In this document: positions 9,036-17,848 of the stretch, in pieces
Position numbering within the stretch: position 1 is the first letter of the stretch
Layout of the letters: the number at the start of each line of letters is the position of its first letter
NCBI GenBank assembly: GCA_964541895.1
Contig: CAZISM010000019.1
Coordinates: forward strand, 1 to 58,833
Length of the DNA stretch: 58,833 nt
Direction: 5' to 3'
Origin: CAZISM01 sp964541895
GTDB taxonomy: Bacteria > Zhuqueibacterota > Zhuqueibacteria > Residuimicrobiales > Residuimicrobiaceae
Made by a program: the position numbers and the translations under genes
Notes under the pieces: model-generated
What the model was told of the DNA's origin: nothing
Database searches by the model: none
The model's input: only the letters and a program-made list of their open reading frames with translations

Positions 9036-10982
9036 CTATTCTTCCAGGCGGTTGACCATTTTATAGATTTCCGCGTCCACAAACAGTTTGAACAGATCCA
9101 TATCCAGTTTGCCGGACTGGACCTCTTCCTGCAGAATGGCCAGCGCCTTTGCCGGCGGCACCGCTTTTTTGTAGGGCCGGTCCCAGGCCGTGAGGGCGTC
9201 ATAGATATCGGATATGGTCATGATCTTGGAAGGCAGTGGAATCTGCTCCGCGTTCAGTTGCCGCGGATAGCCGGTGCCGTCCAGTTTTTCGTGATGGGCG
9301 TAGGCGATGTCCGGCACCTGACGCAGATGGGCGGCCCAGGGGATACGGCTGAGGAAATTAAAGGTGTGCGTAACATGCGACTCGATCTCCTCCCGTTCGC
9401 TGGCGCTCAGGCTGCCGCGGGCAATGGACAACAGCTTGATCTCGTCCTGCTGCAGCAGCGGCATGACGGTGCCGTCGTCCTGCACGGTTTTCGTGCCCAG
9501 AACGTGCAACTGCTCCTGGCCCTGTTCCGGCAGGATCCTGGGTTCGTTGGCTTCGAGAATGAAGGAAAGATAGCGATCCAGCTCTTCCATCTCTTCAACC
9601 AGGCGCTGCTCGATCGCTTCCAGGCCGTCGCTGCCGATGCCGGCCGCAGAGAGCAGCACAGCCAATTTGTCTCTTGAATAGCGCGCTTCCAGCAGTTTTT
9701 TTAAATAGCGGAATCGCAGTTTGACCAGCTCCAGCTGTTCCGGATACAGCTTTTTCGCCTTGACCAACACATGCTCGCGCACGCCGATTTTGCCGAAATC
9801 GTGGAGCAGGGAGGCGTACTTGATCTGCTGCAGATCGTCGCGGCTGAAACGCACATGGCGGAAACGGCCCTGATCGAGACGATCGATGTGCTCCGCCATC
9901 GCCACCGTCAGCACCGCCACGCGCTCCGAATGACCGGAGGTGGTGGGATCGCGTTGTTCGATGGCGTGCACGGACGCCAGAATAAAACCCTCGAACAACC
10001 GTTTGATCTCTTCATACAGGCGCATGTTCTCGATCGAAACCGCGGCCTGGCTGGCCAGAGAGGACGCCAGATCCACACAACGCTCGTCAAATGGGATGAT
10101 CTGCTCGCTGACAGTATTAGCAAAGTCCAGCTTGACCGAGGCCTCTTTTTTACGGTTGATGAGCTGCAGCACGCCGATCAATTCGCCGGCATGGCTTTTC
10201 ATGGGAATGCACAACACCGATTGAGTGTGATAACCGGTACGATCGTCAAAACTGCGATTGTGCTGGAATTCACTCTCCTCCGGCAAGTGGTAGGCATCGG
10301 CGATGTTCAGCGGTTTGCCGGACACCACCGTATAGCCGGCCATGCTCTTGCGCTGAATGGGCAACACGAACTCTTGATAATCGATGGCCAGTGAATCGTT
10401 CTGTGCCAGCTTGAAGCGCAGCTGTTTGTCCAGCCAGGGATCCGCATCGGCGCTCGCCTGGTCCGGTTTTTTTTCGATCAGATACAAACTGCCGGCATCG
10501 GCCGATGTGATCTCGCGGGCTTTATTCAAAATCAGTTCCAGCAGGGCGTTGGAATTGCGCTCGGCTGACAAGGCGATGCCGATCTTGTTGAGCTCGGAAA
10601 GCTCCTGGCTGCGATGCGCCAGTTCCTCTTTCAACTGCTGCATCTCTTGCGCCATGTGCCGCCGGCTGGTCATCTGATGCACCGCTTCGGCCAGGCGCCA
10701 GGCGCGGGGAGGCGACTCCACATAAACCGTTTGCTCATCCGCCAGGGCGGCCGGTTCCTCGCCGTCCGCCAGCACTACCACGATATGGGCACCGTTCTCC
10801 CGCAGCTGCTGGACGATTCGATCGCGCTCCCTGACCGTTTGGTCGACGATATAGATAGCGCTTGCCGGCGGACCGTCGTATTCGGTGACATAGTGCCAGG
10901 CGTCCTGCTGCCACAAACGGCGTAACGCTTCCCAGTAGCTCCGCGTCAGGTCCACCACTGCTATTGTATTATTTTTGCCCAT
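9036..10982 (-). CDS. GAF and HD-GYP domain protein, probable c-di-GMP phosphodiesterase
   Basis: A 648-residue signalling protein. Residues 1-105 look like a degenerate receiver fold, 105-130 are coiled-coil, 135-320 hold a GAF domain, and 330-640 an HD-GYP domain. The catalytic signatures are intact: HSERV near 351, LLHDFGKIG (392-400) and HHEKLDGTGYP (563-573), so hydrolysis of cyclic di-GMP is likely. The spacing between the last two motifs is about 160 residues instead of the usual 60-70, because about 100 extra residues (roughly 420-520, helical) split the domain. It is the last gene of a seven-gene minus-strand unit and overlaps the EamA transporter gene by 14 bases. Confidence 0.9.
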   Translation of the reverse strand: MGKNNTIAVVDLTRSYWEALRRLWQQDAWHYVTEYDGPPASAIYIVDQTVRERDRIVQQLRENGAHIVVVLADGEEPAALADEQTVYVESPPRAWRLAEAVHQMTSRRHMAQEMQQLKEELAHRSQELSELNKIGIALSAERNSNALLELILNKAREITSADAGSLYLIEKKPDQASADADPWLDKQLRFKLAQNDSLAIDYQEFVLPIQRKSMAGYTVVSGKPLNIADAYHLPEESEFQHNRSFDDRTGYHTQSVLCIPMKSHAGELIGVLQLINRKKEASVKLDFANTVSEQIIPFDERCVDLASSLASQAAVSIENMRLYEEIKRLFEGFILASVHAIEQRDPTTSGHSERVAVLTVAMAEHIDRLDQGRFRHVRFSRDDLQQIKYASLLHDFGKIGVREHVLVKAKKLYPEQLELVKLRFRYLKKLLEARYSRDKLAVLLSAAGIGSDGLEAIEQRLVEEMEELDRYLSFILEANEPRILPEQGQEQLHVLGTKTVQDDGTVMPLLQQDEIKLLSIARGSLSASEREEIESHVTHTFNFLSRIPWAAHLRQVPDIAYAHHEKLDGTGYPRQLNAEQIPLPSKIMTISDIYDALTAWDRPYKKAVPPAKALAILQEEVQSGKLDMDLFKLFVDAEIYKMVNRLEE

Positions 10983-11871
10983 GCCGCTCTTCCAGTTTCT
11001 TTTCCGCCAGCAACGTCAGCAAAATGCCGCTCAGGATGACCGTGCCGCCCAGCACCTTGATCCAGCCGACCTGTTCGTGCAGGATCAGATAAGCGAGAAT
11101 CGAAGCACCGATGGGTTCGGCCAGCGTCATTATGGAAACGGTGGTAGCAGAAAAATGTTTCAACGCCCAATTAAGAGTTGTGTGCCCGATCACTTGTGGG
11201 AAAAAAGCAATGAGCACGAATAGAAGCCAGGTAACCGCCGGATAGGGATAAAACGCCTGCCCGCCGGCCAGCGTGACCAGCCACGTAGCCAGAGCGGCAA
11301 CGGAATAGACCAGGCTCACATACATCACCGTATCCCACTCTGCCCGCAACCGGCGGCCGATCAACAGGTAGCCGGCGGCCCCTACCGCGCCCATAAACGC
11401 CAGCAGGTTGCCGCGCAATGAAGATTGGCTGCCCAGAAAATCATAATAGCCGATGATGAAACCGCCGAGCAGACTGAGCGCGATGCCCGCGGCCAGCACC
11501 AGGGTTGCCCTTTCTTTAAAGAAAAAATGGCTGCCGATAGCCACCAGCACCGGCGCAGTTTGCACCAGCACTACCGAGCTGGCCACCGAGGTATACTGCA
11601 GGGAGGTGATCCAGGTGCAAAAATGGAGACTGAGAAACAGTCCCGAACCTATAGCCAGGGTCCACTGCCGGGGCGTAATAGCTTTCCAGGTGATGGTCCG
11701 GCGGCTCATGGCCAGACCTTGATAAAACAGACCGGCTATGATCAGGCGGTAGCTGGCAATGACCAGCGCCGGCGCCTGGCAAAGCTTGATCAGCACCGAA
11801 GAGAACGAGATCGCCGCCAGGCCGATGGACATGACCACCACGACCCTGGCTGCATTGTCATGCGCCGGCAT
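10969..11871 (-). CDS. EamA/DMT-superfamily transporter
   Basis: A 300-residue protein with about ten hydrophobic helices in two homologous EamA halves, the drug/metabolite transporter layout. Characteristic segments are IASYRLIIAGLFYQGLAM in the first half, and TLNWALKHFSATTVSIMTL with EPIGASILAYLILHEQ in the second. Members move amino acids, nucleosides or metabolites; the substrate cannot be predicted. The gene starts three bases after the RNase Z stop codon and its end overlaps the HD-GYP gene, so all three are translationally linked. Confidence 0.93.
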   Translation of the reverse strand: MPAHDNAARVVVVMSIGLAAISFSSVLIKLCQAPALVIASYRLIIAGLFYQGLAMSRRTITWKAITPRQWTLAIGSGLFLSLHFCTWITSLQYTSVASSVVLVQTAPVLVAIGSHFFFKERATLVLAAGIALSLLGGFIIGYYDFLGSQSSLRGNLLAFMGAVGAAGYLLIGRRLRAEWDTVMYVSLVYSVAALATWLVTLAGGQAFYPYPAVTWLLFVLIAFFPQVIGHTTLNWALKHFSATTVSIMTLAEPIGASILAYLILHEQVGWIKVLGGTVILSGILLTLLAEKKLEERHGQK

Positions 11872-11874
11872 CTC

Positions 11875-12810
11875 TCATTCCTCCGGACGCAGAACAGGAT
11901 AATAGACCAACTCTTGCGCTATCTCTGTTTCCGGGAATATGCTCCGTGCTTCCCGTAACATCACCTGCTCCTCTTCCCGCCCCTGCCGGCCGCTGATATG
12001 GTAAAGAAAAAGTCGATGCGCTTGCGCCAGCCGGGCCACTTCCGCCGCCTGCAGGTTGGTGCTGTGTCCTGTCTCCGCCGCCAACCCGGTCTGGTCCGTC
12101 CCAAAGGTGCTTTCATGCACCAGCACCGTGGCATGCTCTGCCAACGCCACACCGGCATCACAGGGCCGGGTATCGGTGCAGTAGGTGATAACACGACCTG
12201 GTCGTTTCGGGCCGACCAACTCTGCAGGTTGGATGATGCGGCCGTTCCACTCGATCGCCTGGCCCTGAATGAGGCGCGCACGCACGTGGTTGTTGGGCAA
12301 GCCCCATGCGTCTGCTTTTTCAGCGTCAAAGCAGCCCGGTTTGTCGTCTTCGACAAAGCGGTAGCCATAGCAGACTCGGCCGTGCTGGAGCTGGGCGGCG
12401 CTGAAGGAATAGCCGGACAACGGCTGCACGGGTATCTGTGGTTCGGAAAACTCTTGGATGACGACAGGAAAGGAAATTCTATGTCCAGTGATGTCGTTCA
12501 CGGCATGGATGAATTTGGCAAGACCGACCGGGCCATACAGATAGAGCGGTTCGGTGCGATTGAGCAGATGCTGGCTGGTGATCAGTCCGGGCAGACCGAA
12601 AATATGGTCGCCATGAAGATGGCTGATGAAAATGGCCCGCACCCGGCTGGCGGAGGTGCCGGCCTGCATCAGCCGGAGTTGGGTGCCTTCGCTGCAATCG
12701 CAGAGAATCAAATCGCCGTCCAGCTGTATCGCCAGAGCGGGCAACTGGCGGTGCAAGGAGGGGATGGCGGCGCCGGTTCCTAAAAACAGCAGTCGAATTT
12801 GTTCGCTCAT
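11875..12810 (-). CDS. rnz: Ribonuclease Z
   Basis: A 311-residue metallo-beta-lactamase-fold endonuclease that trims the 3' trailer of tRNA precursors. The zinc motif is HLHGDHIFGLPGL (about residues 61-73). The N-terminal GTGAAIPSLHRQLPALAI, the substrate-arm region, TDTRPC, HESTF and GHSTNLQAAEVA are in family order. The last metal-ligand block reads LYHISGRQG where HFSSRY is usual, a mild deviation that keeps the His. Length matches bacterial RNase Z. It sits 39 bases after plsY. A role in maturing the local tRNAs is possible: three of the four lack an encoded CCA directly after the acceptor, and CCA-less precursors are RNase Z substrates. Confidence 0.94.
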   Translation of the reverse strand: MSEQIRLLFLGTGAAIPSLHRQLPALAIQLDGDLILCDCSEGTQLRLMQAGTSASRVRAIFISHLHGDHIFGLPGLITSQHLLNRTEPLYLYGPVGLAKFIHAVNDITGHRISFPVVIQEFSEPQIPVQPLSGYSFSAAQLQHGRVCYGYRFVEDDKPGCFDAEKADAWGLPNNHVRARLIQGQAIEWNGRIIQPAELVGPKRPGRVITYCTDTRPCDAGVALAEHATVLVHESTFGTDQTGLAAETGHSTNLQAAEVARLAQAHRLFLYHISGRQGREEEQVMLREARSIFPETEIAQELVYYPVLRPEE

Positions 12811-12849
12811 GATGCACCCATCCCTCTCACCTCAGCCGCCCTGCAATAA

Positions 12850-13482
12850 TCAGGTTTTCTTTTTGCCAAATTTGTTTTCGGTTCCGTTCAGCAGCCGCTT
12901 GATGTTGCTGCGGTGGGTAAAAATAATCAGCAGCGCAGCGAAAAAACTAAAATAGTACAGCAGCGGCGTGATCGGCCTGTGTCCTAAATACTTGAACAGC
13001 GTCAACACAATCGGAAACGCCACCGCGGCAGTTATGGAGCTGATGGAAACAATGCGCGTCGCAAACAGCATGATGGCAAACACGGCCAGACAGATCAGCA
13101 CAGCCAGCGGATACAGCGCCAGCAGCAAACCGGCGGCCGTGCCGACGCCCTTGCCGCCGCGAAAACCGGCAAAAACCGTCCAGATATGTCCGACAATAGC
13201 GGCGATGCCGCACAACAACTGTACGGTCTGCGGCTCCAGTGTGGTGGCGGCGAACGCCAGCCGTGGCAGCCAATAGGTGGCCACAAACCCCTTAAACACG
13301 TCGATCAGCATGACGAATACGCCGGGCTTCCATCCCAGAACGCGAAAGACATTGGTGCCGCCGGCGTTGCCACTGCCGTGTTGGCGAATATCGATGCCGC
13401 GCAGTAACTTGCCGACGATAATGGCGGTCGGTATCGAGCCCAACAGATAGGCGGCGACCAGGACAAGCAAAAGTGTGATCAT
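12850..13482 (-). CDS. plsY: Acyl-phosphate:glycerol-3-phosphate acyltransferase PlsY
   Basis: A 210-residue membrane enzyme that transfers the acyl group of acyl-phosphate to glycerol-3-phosphate, the first step of phospholipid synthesis. All three PlsY motifs are present: HGSGNAGGTNVFRVLG near 35-50, FRGGKGVGTAAGLLLAL near 108-124, and HRSNIKRLLNGTENKFG at the C-terminus. There are about five hydrophobic helices. The upstream gene, 21 bases away, encodes a FakA-FakB fusion that would make acyl-phosphate from free fatty acid, which ties substrate supply to this enzyme. No PlsX gene is visible in the window. Confidence 0.96.
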   Translation of the reverse strand: MITLLLVLVAAYLLGSIPTAIIVGKLLRGIDIRQHGSGNAGGTNVFRVLGWKPGVFVMLIDVFKGFVATYWLPRLAFAATTLEPQTVQLLCGIAAIVGHIWTVFAGFRGGKGVGTAAGLLLALYPLAVLICLAVFAIMLFATRIVSISSITAAVAFPIVLTLFKYLGHRPITPLLYYFSFFAALLIIFTHRSNIKRLLNGTENKFGKKKT

Positions 13483-13503
13483 CTTGATAACCTGTCGTTA
13501 ACG

Positions 13504-15324
13504 TTAGCTGATTTTATTCTCCGGTTCCCCCATCACCGCTACGGCGATGCTGCCGATGCCGGTATGCAAACCCAGCGCCGGAGAGGCGTCCACGATTGGG
13601 ATATCCACGCCTGGAAATTGCGACAACAACCGTTCCTTGCACCATAATGCCCGCTCCATAGTCACCGCATGGGCAATCTGAAAGCGCGGGTTGCGTACGC
13701 CGGCGGCAAAGCGACCGGCCAGCTCTACGGTTTTTTCATACACCCGTTGCAATCCGATCACCTTGGCCGCTTCCGTCACCTTGCCCTCTTCATTGAGCAT
13801 CAACACCGGTTTGATGTTCAACAGCGTGGCCAGCAAGCCCCGTGTTTTGGTCAGGCGACCGCTGCGCATCAGATAGCGCATGGTCGGCACGCTGATAAAA
13901 ATCCGACTCTGTGTAATCGAGTGGCGGAGCAGACGAACGATGTCGTCCAGTTTCAATCCTTTTTCAATCAACCGGCCGGCTTCGGCGACCAGCAGACCCA
14001 AACCGGCTGAAGCGGTTTTAGAGTCCAGCAGCTCCAGTCGAATTTTATCCGCCATGGTTTTGGCCGCTGTTTGCGCCGCATCAAAGGTGCCGGAAAGGCC
14101 GCCGGACAGATGAATGGAAATTGCCGCCTCATATCGATCGGCCACCGCCTCATACACGTCAAGATAGCTGGCCACCGGCGGCTGCGAGGTGCTGACACGG
14201 GCGGAATTGCTTTTTAGCACACGATAGATCTCTTCGGTGGTGATCTCGACGCGATCCTGGTAATTTTTATCGCCGATCATGACCTGCACCGGCACGACGT
14301 GCACGTTGAATTGCTGCAGCATGTCTGCCGGCAAATCGCAGGTGGAATCGGTCACCAGGGCGATACCGTCTTTGGCTTCCCTGGCCAGCGCCGTTTCGTT
14401 TTGCGCCAGCATGTCCTCCACCTTGGTCTGCAGCACCGTCGCCATTTTGCCGGCCAGCGCAAAAACAGCCTCGGGCTCGTTGGTGTGGATATGCACGCGC
14501 ATTTTTCGCGTGCTGCCGACCACGATGATGGAATCGCCGAAAGAGGACAGGCTGTCCTGCAGCTGCTGCCGCTGCAGGCCTTCGCCCTCCAGCAAACATT
14601 CCGTGCAGAAGCGAAAACGGATCTCTTCTTTTACCTTATGAAAATGAAAGTGACGAATGCGTTCCGCCAGGTGACTGCCGGCTTTCAACGCCGCCACTTT
14701 GCCCGAATCGATAAAATCGCTCAATCCTTCCAAAAGATGGACAAAGCCCTGGGCGCCGGCATCGACCACGCCCGCTTTTTTCAAAACCTTTAATTTTTTC
14801 GGCGTCTCGGCCAGCGAGAGGCGCGCCCGCTGCAGCGCATCCTGCAACAGCAACACATAGTCGCTCTCTTTGCCCGCCTGCGCTGAGACAAAATTGGCCC
14901 AGTCCTCCATGACGGTCAGAATGGTGCCTTCGCGGGGATTGGACAACGCTTCGCGCGCCCGATCCACTGCCAGACGCACCGCAGCGGCAAACTCCTCCAC
15001 CGTCAAACGGTCCTTGTCGCTGCAGGCTTCGGCCAGGCCCTGAAAAAACTGGGCCAGGATCGCACCGGAATTGCCGCGCGCACCCTGCAGGGCGCCATCG
15101 GCGATGCAGCGGCAGACGCCGGCCAGGGTCACCTGCGGACAGGCCTGGGTGCTTTCGATGATGGCGCGCATGGTGGCGGCCATGTTGGTGCCGGTATCGG
15201 CGTCCGCAACAGGAAAAACGTTGATGGCATTCAGCTGTTCCTGCATCTCGGTGATGCGATGCGCGGAAGCGACGATGGAACGCTTCAGGCGCAATCCATC
15301 GATATAGCGAATTTTTACATTCAT
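13504..15324 (-). CDS. Fatty acid kinase FakA-FakB fusion (DAK2 + DegV)
   Basis: A 606-residue two-part protein. Residues 1-205 are a DhaL/DAK2 ATP-binding domain with the Mg-binding DADTGTNM (41-48) and GARGNSGAIL (81-90). Residues 225-315 match the middle domain of FakA (FRFCTECLLEGEG, SFGDSIIVVG, HIHTNEPEAV). Residues 320-600 are a complete DegV/FakB fatty-acid-binding domain (LVTDSTCDLP, RVSTSQPP, SIHLSGGLSGTFDAA). In Gram-positive bacteria FakA and FakB are separate proteins that together phosphorylate exogenous fatty acids. Here FakB takes the place of the FakA C-terminal domain. The adjacent plsY supports the assignment. The start ATG at 15324 has only a weak ribosome site. Confidence 0.9.
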   Translation of the reverse strand: MNVKIRYIDGLRLKRSIVASAHRITEMQEQLNAINVFPVADADTGTNMAATMRAIIESTQACPQVTLAGVCRCIADGALQGARGNSGAILAQFFQGLAEACSDKDRLTVEEFAAAVRLAVDRAREALSNPREGTILTVMEDWANFVSAQAGKESDYVLLLQDALQRARLSLAETPKKLKVLKKAGVVDAGAQGFVHLLEGLSDFIDSGKVAALKAGSHLAERIRHFHFHKVKEEIRFRFCTECLLEGEGLQRQQLQDSLSSFGDSIIVVGSTRKMRVHIHTNEPEAVFALAGKMATVLQTKVEDMLAQNETALAREAKDGIALVTDSTCDLPADMLQQFNVHVVPVQVMIGDKNYQDRVEITTEEIYRVLKSNSARVSTSQPPVASYLDVYEAVADRYEAAISIHLSGGLSGTFDAAQTAAKTMADKIRLELLDSKTASAGLGLLVAEAGRLIEKGLKLDDIVRLLRHSITQSRIFISVPTMRYLMRSGRLTKTRGLLATLLNIKPVLMLNEEGKVTEAAKVIGLQRVYEKTVELAGRFAAGVRNPRFQIAHAVTMERALWCKERLLSQFPGVDIPIVDASPALGLHTGIGSIAVAVMGEPENKIS

Positions 15325-15369
15325 GGGTTGCTCGGCCCGGTTACTTTATGCCAGCCAGTGCAAAAAGGC

Positions 15370-16317
15370 TCACATCACCCAGGAGGCGGAGGACGATTCG
15401 AAGAGCCGCTCCAATTCAGCGGCCAGGGTGCCCTTCATGGCCAGCAGCAGTTGCGTTTCAATATAACCAAACGGGGTGCCCATATCCAAGCGGGTGCCCG
15501 CTACTTCTACGGCCACGGCTTCTGCCCGCTGCACCAGCTCGGCCTGCGCCGTGGTCAATTGAATCTCACCCCGTTCCCGTCTGTTCTGTTCAATGTGCTC
15601 CTGCAGTATGGTGAACAGAGCGGGGGTAAACAGATAAAGGCCGAAAAAGGTCAGGAATTGGTCTGTCGCCAGCCCCGGCGTCGTCAAACGCTGTCGCGCC
15701 GTTTCTGCGTCCGGCTTTTCATACACCGCTGCCACCGCATAGGTAGCCGGATCCGCCTGCAGCAGGGTGCCGCCCTTGACGGTCCCAAAGAGGTGCAGGC
15801 GATCGATCGCAGTCTGTTGCACGCCAAACACGGAGCGGCCGTATTCGTTATAGGTCTGTATCATCTGCCGGCAGCAGGCACCGGTCTGCTCTGCCAGATA
15901 GATGTGATCACCGAGCATGAGCAGAAACGGTTCGTCGCCCACCCATTCGGCGGCGCAATTTACGGCGTGGCCGAATCCTTCCTGGCTTTCCTGAAACACA
16001 TAGGAGATGGCCGACTGCATCTGCTCGAGTTTGGCGGCCTCTTTTCCGGCCCACGGTTTTTGCCGCAGAGCCGAGTCGGCGGACAGCACGGCAAAATGGT
16101 CCTGAAAGGCTTTTTCACCGCCAGGCTGGGTGATGATGCAGATCTGTTCAATGCCGGCCGCCAGGGCCTCTTCTACGACAAACTGAATGACCGGCTTGGT
16201 CACCCCGTCGCGATCGACCAGCGGAAACAACTCTTTTTGCACCGCATTGGTGGCCGGATAGTGGCGAGTGCCCTTTCCCGCTGCTGTGATGACCGCTTTG
16301 CGCACATGTTCTTTCAT
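15370..16317 (-). CDS. GalU-like UTP-sugar-1-phosphate uridylyltransferase
   Basis: A 315-residue nucleotidyltransferase of the GalU type, expected to make UDP-sugar from UTP and a sugar-1-phosphate. The nucleotide loop reads AAGKGTRHYPATNAVQKELF, followed by TKPVIQFVVEEALAAGIEQI and a LMLGDHIYL metal segment. FGLYLFTPALFTIL and RLDMGTPFGYIETQL match the C-terminal GalU blocks. The gene begins on the base directly after the stop codon of the GHMP-kinase-like gene, which suggests that the two proteins act on the same sugar-1-phosphate. Whether the sugar is glucose or another hexose or pentose cannot be told from sequence alone. Confidence 0.88.
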   Translation of the reverse strand: MKEHVRKAVITAAGKGTRHYPATNAVQKELFPLVDRDGVTKPVIQFVVEEALAAGIEQICIITQPGGEKAFQDHFAVLSADSALRQKPWAGKEAAKLEQMQSAISYVFQESQEGFGHAVNCAAEWVGDEPFLLMLGDHIYLAEQTGACCRQMIQTYNEYGRSVFGVQQTAIDRLHLFGTVKGGTLLQADPATYAVAAVYEKPDAETARQRLTTPGLATDQFLTFFGLYLFTPALFTILQEHIEQNRRERGEIQLTTAQAELVQRAEAVAVEVAGTRLDMGTPFGYIETQLLLAMKGTLAAELERLFESSSASWVM

Positions 16318-17724
16318 CTAGTCGAATGCCACCCGTATCGTGCCCAGTTCCAGGGCGCCTTGTGAAGAACCGAAAAAGAGATAGGGCTCCTGGCCTGTAC
16401 GATCGCGATATTGCCGGGCCAGATTGCGCAGCAGATCTTCACTGCCGGCCGCAGCCAAAACAACAACCGTACCGCCGCTGCCCCAGCCACTGACCCGCGC
16501 ACCGAACAAGCCCTTTTCCGGCCCTTGCGATCTGATCAGATCGACCAGCAGGTCGACTTCGCGGCAGTTCACACCGCAGCGTTCGTTCATGCTCTGATGC
16601 GATTCTAAGAGAATCTGCCCTGCCGCCACCGCAGCTTGCCGGTCGGTCGCCGTACTGTTTGACAACACCTCCACCAGCCTGTTGCTTCTCTGCTGCTCCA
16701 GGATGTGATGCTCGGTCACCGGCCGGGGCGCATACCGTTTAGCATCGTCGATCGTGGTCGCCGGATCTTCGTGGCTCTGAAAGCGTTCGACGAAGGTCTG
16801 CCCGGATATCTTTGCCAGCACCGATTTACGATACTTGTGCTCCCACTCCTCCGGCTCAACATTGCACAGATAGCCGCCGAACGGCAGCTCCGGTTCAGTT
16901 TTCAGCGCCTGTTGAAACACCATTTTACGTCCCATAAAGGAGGCGATGCGGACATCGCGATAGCGGCTGTCTCTCTGCGCCAGGGTAAGGCCGCTGTTGA
17001 TGCCAACCCACTGCAAGCCGGCGGGCAAGGTCAGCTGATTCAACAATTCGTGGGGTTGACAGCGCAGCACCATAGTACGATCTTTATGGCCATGGGTCAC
17101 GGCGATATAACGAGTGATGCCGGCCGGCCGGCCGACAATGTGATTTTCCAGAGTCTGACCGCAGAGTGCCATTTGAAAGCCGTCAAGAGCAAGCCCGAAC
17201 GCCGATTTCAGGGCCAGCAGGTGGGCAATCTGCAAACCGGCTGAAGCGGCCACAGCGGCATCAGCTGGGATGGAACTGTACACCGCCACGTTGGCGCCGG
17301 TCTCCCATTTGCCGGCAAAACCCTCCTGCAGCAGCACCGGTATCGCCCCAAAGAGATTGCTCAACCAGGCGGATTTATCCTGGGCCCAGAGGTGATGCAG
17401 GGCCTGATAGCTTTTCGGCTTGCCCCCTTCGAAAAGGTCGTCCAGACGAAACTCAAAATTCAACACCCGTTCACGATTCATGTTCAAATTGCGCACGAGA
17501 AAACGGCGATCGATCCGCTTCTGCACGGCGACAATCGTGCCCTCTTTAAGGCAAGTCTGCAAAATCGTCGCCCCGGCATAATCGGACAGCCCGGCCATCA
17601 CATCCAGCCGCGCCGGCGCCCGGGCGATGTAGATCTCCCGGGAAGGGGTGAACAATCCACCCAGGTTCTTTTTCAGATTCGTCACAAAATGACGCAGATC
17701 GTCTGGCCAATGGGATTGTATCAT
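16318..17724 (-). CDS. GHMP kinase-like protein, L-arabinokinase/galactokinase branch, degenerate active site
   Basis: A 468-residue protein homologous to plant L-arabinokinase and galactokinase. IYIARAPARLDVMAGLSDYAG and YRDVRIASFMGRKMV align with family blocks. GARVSGWGSGGTVVVL near the C-terminus matches GHMP motif 3. Two key sites are altered. The phosphate loop, normally GxSSSA, reads AVAASA. The segment ENHIVGRPAGITRYIAV aligns with family ENHVVGAPCGVMDQMAS, so the catalytic Asp is replaced by Arg. It may be a pseudokinase, a binding or regulatory subunit, or an enzyme with altered chemistry. It is the first gene of the seven-gene unit and abuts the nucleotidyltransferase gene. Confidence 0.8.
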   Translation of the reverse strand: MIQSHWPDDLRHFVTNLKKNLGGLFTPSREIYIARAPARLDVMAGLSDYAGATILQTCLKEGTIVAVQKRIDRRFLVRNLNMNRERVLNFEFRLDDLFEGGKPKSYQALHHLWAQDKSAWLSNLFGAIPVLLQEGFAGKWETGANVAVYSSIPADAAVAASAGLQIAHLLALKSAFGLALDGFQMALCGQTLENHIVGRPAGITRYIAVTHGHKDRTMVLRCQPHELLNQLTLPAGLQWVGINSGLTLAQRDSRYRDVRIASFMGRKMVFQQALKTEPELPFGGYLCNVEPEEWEHKYRKSVLAKISGQTFVERFQSHEDPATTIDDAKRYAPRPVTEHHILEQQRSNRLVEVLSNSTATDRQAAVAAGQILLESHQSMNERCGVNCREVDLLVDLIRSQGPEKGLFGARVSGWGSGGTVVVLAAAGSEDLLRNLARQYRDRTGQEPYLFFGSSQGALELGTIRVAFD

Positions 17725-17778
17725 ATAGCTCTCTGCACGTTCACAACCAATCCGTCGGAAGGGCCTCCCTCCCGTGAT

Positions 17779-17806
17779 AAGATAGTAAATTTTTCTCCAA
17801 AGTCAA
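17779..17806 (-). promoter_or_regulatory. Promoter of the GHMP-kinase/GalU/FakAB/plsY unit
   Basis: On the minus strand TTGACT (17801-17806) and TATCTT (17779-17784) are 16 bases apart, about 50 bases before the first gene. It lies back to back with a plus-strand promoter, the two -35 boxes being 13 bases apart. Confidence 0.55.
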
Positions 17807-17819
17807 CTGAGAAAAAGGC

Positions 17820-17848
17820 TTGAACGCTACCTTGACGTGCGCTATATT
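17820..17848 (+). promoter_or_regulatory. Promoter of the SDR/FAD oxidoreductase pair
   Basis: TTGAAC (17820-17825) and TATATT (17843-17848) are separated by 17 bases. The predicted leader is about 150 bases long and holds no obvious gene; it could carry an operator or leader element that I cannot identify. Confidence 0.6.

Noticed and set aside
15370..17724. Calling the kinase/nucleotidyltransferase pair a working L-arabinose to UDP-arabinose salvage pathway
   Set aside because: The kinase-like protein lacks the catalytic Asp and the phosphate-loop serines, so the activity cannot be asserted.
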